Of a stretch of DNA of 16,613 bases, positions 13,199 through 16,613 are shown piece by piece. This DNA comes from Butyricicoccus sp. GTDB lineage: Bacteria > Bacillota > Clostridia > Oscillospirales > Butyricicoccaceae. The DNA is taken from contig JAHHRO010000040.1 in assembly GCA_020025755.1 (NCBI GenBank), positions 1-16,613 on the forward strand. Reading direction: 5' to 3'. The position numbers and the translations under genes were made by a program. The first letter of the stretch is position 1. Each line of letters opens with the position of its first letter. Below the pieces are notes generated by a model. The model was not told the origin of the DNA and ran no database searches. It saw nothing but the letters and a program-made list of their open reading frames with translations.

Positions 13199-15160
13199 AT
13201 GTCGAAAACGATTTGGAAGCTGGGCGCGGCGGCGGCAGGGCTTGCAGGAGCAGGCGCGGCGGCTGTGCTCGCAAAGAAGATGGCAGATACAAAGAATGCA
13301 CCCGTGCAGACAAAAAGCAATATAAGCTACCGCAATACCGAGCGCGGCAAGCATGAGAAAAACAGCAAGGGCATCTATTATACGAACGGCAACTATGAAG
13401 CCTTCGCGCGTCCGGAAAAGCCGGAGGGCGTGGACGAGAAAAGCGCGTACCTTGTAGGCGGCGGACTGGCATCCCTTGCGGCGGCATGTTTTCTGGTGCG
13501 CGACGGGCAGATGGAAGGCTCGCATATCCATATTTTAGAGGCAATGGACGTTGCAGGCGGTGCGTGTGACGGCATTTACGACCCGAGCCGCGGCTATATC
13601 ATGCGCGGCGGACGGGAGATGGAAAACCATTTTGAATGTCTGTGGGATCTGTTCCACAGCATCCCCTCGCTGGAAGATCCGTCCCTTTCCGTACTGGACG
13701 AGTTCTATCGGCTCAATAAGCATGACCCCAACTATTCGCTGTGCCGCGCGACGGTCAACCGCGGCAAGGACGCGCACACGGATGGAAAATTCAACCTGAG
13801 CGACAAGGCACGCATGCAGATCGTAAAGCTGTTCCTGACGCGTGACGAAGACCTCTATGACAAGACCATCGAGGATGTATTCGACGAGGAAGTGTTTGAC
13901 TCTACATTCTGGCTGTACTGGAGAACCATGTTTGCCTTTGAAAACTGGCACAGCGCACTGGAAATGAAGCTGTACTTCCAGCGGTTCATTCACCATATCG
14001 CCGGACTGCCCGATTTCAGCGCACTCAAGTTCACGCGCTACAACCAGTATGAATCGCTGATCCTGCCCATGCAGAAGTATCTGGAGCAGGCAGGCGTGGA
14101 CTTCCGGTTCGGTACAGAGGTCACAAATGTGCTGTTCGAGCATCGGGCAGGCAAGAAGATCGCGACTGCCATCGTGTGCAAAGTGCCGGAGGGTGAAAAG
14201 CAGATCCCGTTGACAGAAAACGATCTGGTGTTCGTCACCAACGGAAGCTGTACCGAGGGCACGATCTATGGCGATCAGGATCATGCACCGACAGGCGATG
14301 CCGAGGTACGCACGAGCGGATGCTGGGCACTCTGGAAGAACCTTGCCAAGCAAGACCCTGCCTTTGGGCGTCCGGAGAAGTTCTGCTCTGACATCGACAA
14401 GACCAACTGGGAGTCGGCAACCATTACCACACTGGATGACAAGATCCTGCCCTATATCGAGAAGATCTGCCAGCGTGATCCCCGAAGCGGTAAGGTCGTG
14501 ACGGGCGGTATCGTAAGCTGCAAGGATTCCAAGTGGCTGCTCAGCTGGACGATCAACCGACAGGGACAATTCAAAGAGCAAGATCCCGACAAGGTATGCG
14601 TTTGGGTCTATGGACTGTTCACCGATGTTGTGGGCGACTATGTCAAAAAGCCCATGAAGGAATGTACCGGACGGGAGATCACGGAGGAATGGCTGTACCA
14701 TATCGGCGTACCGGTGGAGCAGATCGCAGAGCTTGCCGAACACAGCGCGGTTTGCGTGCCCACCATGATGCCGTATATCACCGCGTTCTTTATGCCGCGT
14801 GCCAAGGGCGACCGCCCCGACGTCATTCCGGACGGCTGCGTGAACTTTGCGTTCCTTGGTCAGTTTGCGAATACACCGCGCGATACCGTGTTCACAACGG
14901 AATATTCCGTGCGCACGGCAATGGAAGCGGTGTATGGTCTGCTGGGTGTGGATCGCGGCGTGCCGGAGGTTTGGGGCAGCGTGTACGATGTGCGTGAGCT
15001 GCTGGACAGCACGGTTTGCCTGATGGATGGCAAGTCGCCGCTGGAAACGCCGCTGCCTGCACCGCTGGAGCTGCTCAAAAAGCCGATCCTGAAGGCGATC
15101 CGCGGAACGGTCGTGGAAAAGGTACTGCGCGACCATAACATTGTACGCGACGGGATGTAA
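13199..15160 (+). CDS. ohyA: Oleate hydratase (MCRA family), with N-terminal hydrophobic extension
   Basis: This 653-residue FAD-dependent enzyme adds water to the cis-9 double bond of oleate to give 10-hydroxystearate (EC 4.2.1.53), which detoxifies unsaturated fatty acids. It has an FAD-binding start at YLVGGGLASL (84-93) with E114 in HILEA, the RGGREM motif (136-141) with catalytic E140, and Y259 in KLYFQRF, spaced 119 residues from E140 as E82/Y201 are in the S. aureus enzyme. SWTINRQ (449-455) supplies the carboxylate-binding T451 and N453. Residues 1-30 add a basic start and an Ala/Gly-rich hydrophobic stretch (about 8-25), so it may be membrane-anchored. AAAGGCGG precedes ATG 13199. 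It is followed by its own terminator. Confidence 0.95.
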   Translation: MSKTIWKLGAAAAGLAGAGAAAVLAKKMADTKNAPVQTKSNISYRNTERGKHEKNSKGIYYTNGNYEAFARPEKPEGVDEKSAYLVGGGLASLAAACFLVRDGQMEGSHIHILEAMDVAGGACDGIYDPSRGYIMRGGREMENHFECLWDLFHSIPSLEDPSLSVLDEFYRLNKHDPNYSLCRATVNRGKDAHTDGKFNLSDKARMQIVKLFLTRDEDLYDKTIEDVFDEEVFDSTFWLYWRTMFAFENWHSALEMKLYFQRFIHHIAGLPDFSALKFTRYNQYESLILPMQKYLEQAGVDFRFGTEVTNVLFEHRAGKKIATAIVCKVPEGEKQIPLTENDLVFVTNGSCTEGTIYGDQDHAPTGDAEVRTSGCWALWKNLAKQDPAFGRPEKFCSDIDKTNWESATITTLDDKILPYIEKICQRDPRSGKVVTGGIVSCKDSKWLLSWTINRQGQFKEQDPDKVCVWVYGLFTDVVGDYVKKPMKECTGREITEEWLYHIGVPVEQIAELAEHSAVCVPTMMPYITAFFMPRAKGDRPDVIPDGCVNFAFLGQFANTPRDTVFTTEYSVRTAMEAVYGLLGVDRGVPEVWGSVYDVRELLDSTVCLMDGKSPLETPLPAPLELLKKPILKAIRGTVVEKVLRDHNIVRDGM

Positions 15161-15620
15161 TAGCGCGAATCATAGAATATAGGAAAAAAACGAGCGGGCT
15201 GCCGGAAAGATCGGCGGCTCGTTCGCTTTTTTGTACGCATACGGCGTCCTCGTCACGGTCGGCTTGCTGTTCGAGCTTGCGCTTGCGTGCGTGGTACAGC
15301 TTGCTGCAAAGCGAGAGCAGGGCGAAGGTGAGGCGTGTGGTGCATACCAGAACCGAAGCAAAGGTAATGGCGGCAGTTGACGGATCGGCATAATTTCTGT
15401 AATTTGCTACAGACTGGATCAGTGCGGCGCACAGACCGGAAAGCAGACATGCTGTTTTCCCATCTTTTTCCGGCGGATAAAAAATAGCATGGATATGCTG
15501 GAGGGACAGGGAAAACGCTGTACAAACGGCAGAAAATAAGCTATAATATCCCCAAAGATCACTAGAAAAAGGGGGAATAGACCATGCTGACAGTTTGTCT
15601 GGTTGGGACGGGTGGCACAA
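15075..15620 (-). CDS. Possible small membrane-protein gene or gene remnant
   Basis: The gap between ohyA and rnz holds an open minus-strand frame of 181 codons. The stretch encoded by about 15560-15240 looks protein-like: three hydrophobic segments (YYSLFSAVCTAF; CLLSGLCAALIQSV; TFASVLVCTTRLTFALLSL), then a basic part (YHARKRKLEQQ) and an acidic part (DRDEDAV). However, ATG 15620 has no ribosome binding site, the 5' part overlaps the rnz promoter and start, and the frame runs through the terminator at 15189-15233 into the end of ohyA. A real gene would need an unseen start near 15550 and an earlier stop. It may be a decayed gene. Confidence 0.25.
   Translation of the reverse strand: MCHPSQPDKLSAWSIPPFSSDLWGYYSLFSAVCTAFSLSLQHIHAIFYPPEKDGKTACLLSGLCAALIQSVANYRNYADPSTAAITFASVLVCTTRLTFALLSLCSKLYHARKRKLEQQADRDEDAVCVQKSERAADLSGSPLVFFLYSMIRAITSRRVQCYGRAVPFPRPFRGSPSGSAF
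15189..15233. terminator. Terminator after ohyA, possibly bidirectional
   Basis: AACGAGC (15189-15195) pairs with GCTCGTT (15217-15223), with inner CCG/CGG pairs, followed by CGCTTTTTT on +. On the minus strand the other side also carries a T7 run, so it could end transcription in both directions. Confidence 0.75.
15519..15547 (+). promoter_or_regulatory. Promoter of rnz
   Basis: TGTACA (15519-15524), 17 bases, then a perfect TATAAT (15542-15547). The leader to ATG 15584 would be about 30 nt and contains AAGGGGGA as ribosome binding site. Confidence 0.6.
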
Positions 15621-16507
15621 TGCCCCTCGCCGATCGCTGGCTTACCTGCTGCTGGATTGAGGACGGCGGCAAGGCGATTCTGATTGATTGCGGCGAGGGG
15701 ACACAGATCGCGCTCAAGAAGGCTGGATGTAAACTGAGTCACTTGGAGCTGCTGATGTTCACGCACTTCCACGCCGATCATATCGCCGGACTGCCCGGAC
15801 TATTGCTGACGCTGGGCAATTATGGAAAGACAACGCCGCTGACCATCTACGGGCCCAAGGGAGTGCGCGAGGTGGTGCAATCGCTGCTGGTCATTGCGCC
15901 GGTGCTGCCCTATCCGATCGTATTTCGGGAGCTTTCCGAGGAGGAGCCGGAATTTTCCTGCTGGGAGGGCGTGCAGGGTGTATGCATGCCGCTGGCGCAT
16001 GGTGTGCCCTGTCTGGGGTATCGGATCGAGCAGATCCGAAAGCCGGTGTTCAATCCCGAAAAGGCGCGGGCATTGGGGATTCCGCCCAAGCTGTTTGGCA
16101 GGCTGCATGGCGGACAGGCAGTGACGCTGGCGGACGGACGGGAAATCGTGCCTGAGCAGGTGTTGGACGGGGCACGCGCACCCATTCGGCTGTGCTATTG
16201 TACGGATACCCTGCCTCTGCCAGAGATTGCACAGTTTGCGCAGGGGGCAGATCTGATGATCGCAGAGGGGATGTATGGAGAGGATACCATGCGCGAGAAA
16301 GTACAGGACAAGGGGCACATGCTGTTTTCTGATGCGGCGCGGCTGGCGAAGCAGGCAGGGGCGTCACGTCTATGGCTGACGCATTTCAGTCCGGCGTTGG
16401 ACGAGCCGAAGGACTTTATTGGCGGCATACAGGATATTTTTCATGGTGCTGTGGCAGGGGAGGACGGCATGCGCATTGTTCTTGGGCAGAAAGCGGATAT
16501 GAAATAA
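15584..16507 (+). CDS. rnz: Ribonuclease Z (tRNA 3' endonuclease), metallo-beta-lactamase fold
   Basis: This 307-residue zinc-dependent endonuclease trims the 3' trailer of tRNA precursors. The length is typical of the short bacterial form. Zinc-site residues are visible: H61, H63, D65 and H66 in THFHADHIAGLPGLL, H139 in LAHGVPCLGYR, D208 in YCTDT and H267 in LTHFSP. GEGTQ (37-41) and the flexible-arm region (about 150-190, with GIPPKLFGRLHGG) support RNase Z over other family members. The usual HST-type helix motif is represented by H245 in KGHMLFSDAA. ATG 15584 follows AAGGGGGA. The gene has its own promoter and terminator. Confidence 0.9.
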   Translation: MLTVCLVGTGGTMPLADRWLTCCWIEDGGKAILIDCGEGTQIALKKAGCKLSHLELLMFTHFHADHIAGLPGLLLTLGNYGKTTPLTIYGPKGVREVVQSLLVIAPVLPYPIVFRELSEEEPEFSCWEGVQGVCMPLAHGVPCLGYRIEQIRKPVFNPEKARALGIPPKLFGRLHGGQAVTLADGREIVPEQVLDGARAPIRLCYCTDTLPLPEIAQFAQGADLMIAEGMYGEDTMREKVQDKGHMLFSDAARLAKQAGASRLWLTHFSPALDEPKDFIGGIQDIFHGAVAGEDGMRIVLGQKADMK

Positions 16508-16511
16508 GCGT

Positions 16512-16549
16512 AAAAGGGAGGGTATCTGATGGGATATGCTCCCTTTTTT
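16512..16549 (+). terminator. Terminator of rnz
   Basis: AAAAGGGAG pairs with CTCCCTTTT, with an inner TATC/GATA pair, and a T6 run ends the structure. It starts 5 bp after the rnz stop. Nothing recognisable follows to the end of the window. Confidence 0.85.
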
Positions 16550-16613
16550 GCTTTAGAAAGCAAAGGGGAAATGTTTTTGGAACGTCCGTAGGATTTTTCT
16601 TTCTGCTAAAAGA

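Noticed and set aside
13535..15136. 533-codon open frame on minus opposite ohyA
   Set aside because: Shadow of the strongly biased ohyA codons; its composition is rich in His, Arg and Gln with no domain.
1..16613. CRISPR array, tRNA, rRNA or phage genes
   Set aside because: No regular repeat-spacer pattern, cloverleaf, rRNA segment or phage protein was seen.

Overview
The window looks like a chromosomal piece of a low-to-mid-GC Firmicute of class Clostridia, probably a gut Oscillospiraceae or Butyricicoccaceae-type anaerobe. The grounds are strong AGGAGG-type ribosome binding sites, TTG and ATG starts, U-tailed hairpin terminators, an Opp peptide importer, a Clostridia-style RNase Z and an oleate hydratase. 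No taxonomic marker is present, so this is inference.

Region 1 (1-1063) is accessory DNA. It opens with the right end of an IS200/IS605-type element: the last codons of a TnpB-like gene followed by the terminal hairpin. Two tandem paralogous small membrane proteins come next. The first appears to have lost its N-terminus to the insertion. Their 3' ends share a 46-nt near-identical repeat that runs past the stop codons. A short coding-like remnant follows the second copy.

Region 2 (1144-4380) is a five-gene operon on +. It encodes a membrane-anchored protein with a BLIP/BamE-like domain, three different six-helix membrane proteins and one ABC-2-type ATPase. The genes overlap or abut. The operon ends at a perfect 20-bp hairpin terminator that also serves the convergent small membrane-protein gene at 4380-4799. 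The substrate is unknown.

Region 3 (4914-11091, minus strand) is a complete oligopeptide importer operon in the order oppA-oppB-oppC-oppD-oppF. It has a recognisable promoter with an inverted repeat over the -10 element, a leader of about 200 nt, a hairpin at the oppA stop codon and a terminator after oppF. OppA captures peptides outside the cell, OppB/OppC form the channel, and OppD/OppF hydrolyse ATP.

Region 4 (about 11092-11882) has no convincing gene. It holds an AT-rich stretch, a cluster of consecutive short hairpins and two candidate promoters that would serve the downstream + strand genes.

Region 5 (11883-16549, + strand) carries a GNAT acetyltransferase paired with an unrecognised 168-residue protein, then an oleate hydratase with an N-terminal hydrophobic extension and its terminator. 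A gap of about 420 bp follows whose minus strand looks like a small membrane-protein gene or gene remnant. The region ends with ribonuclease Z, with its own promoter and terminator.

The most unusual items are the IS-truncated tandem paralogues with a candidate TnpB guide, the three-permease exporter with its anchored BLIP/BamE-like protein, the hairpin cluster near 11.5 kb, and the possible minus-strand gene between ohyA and rnz.
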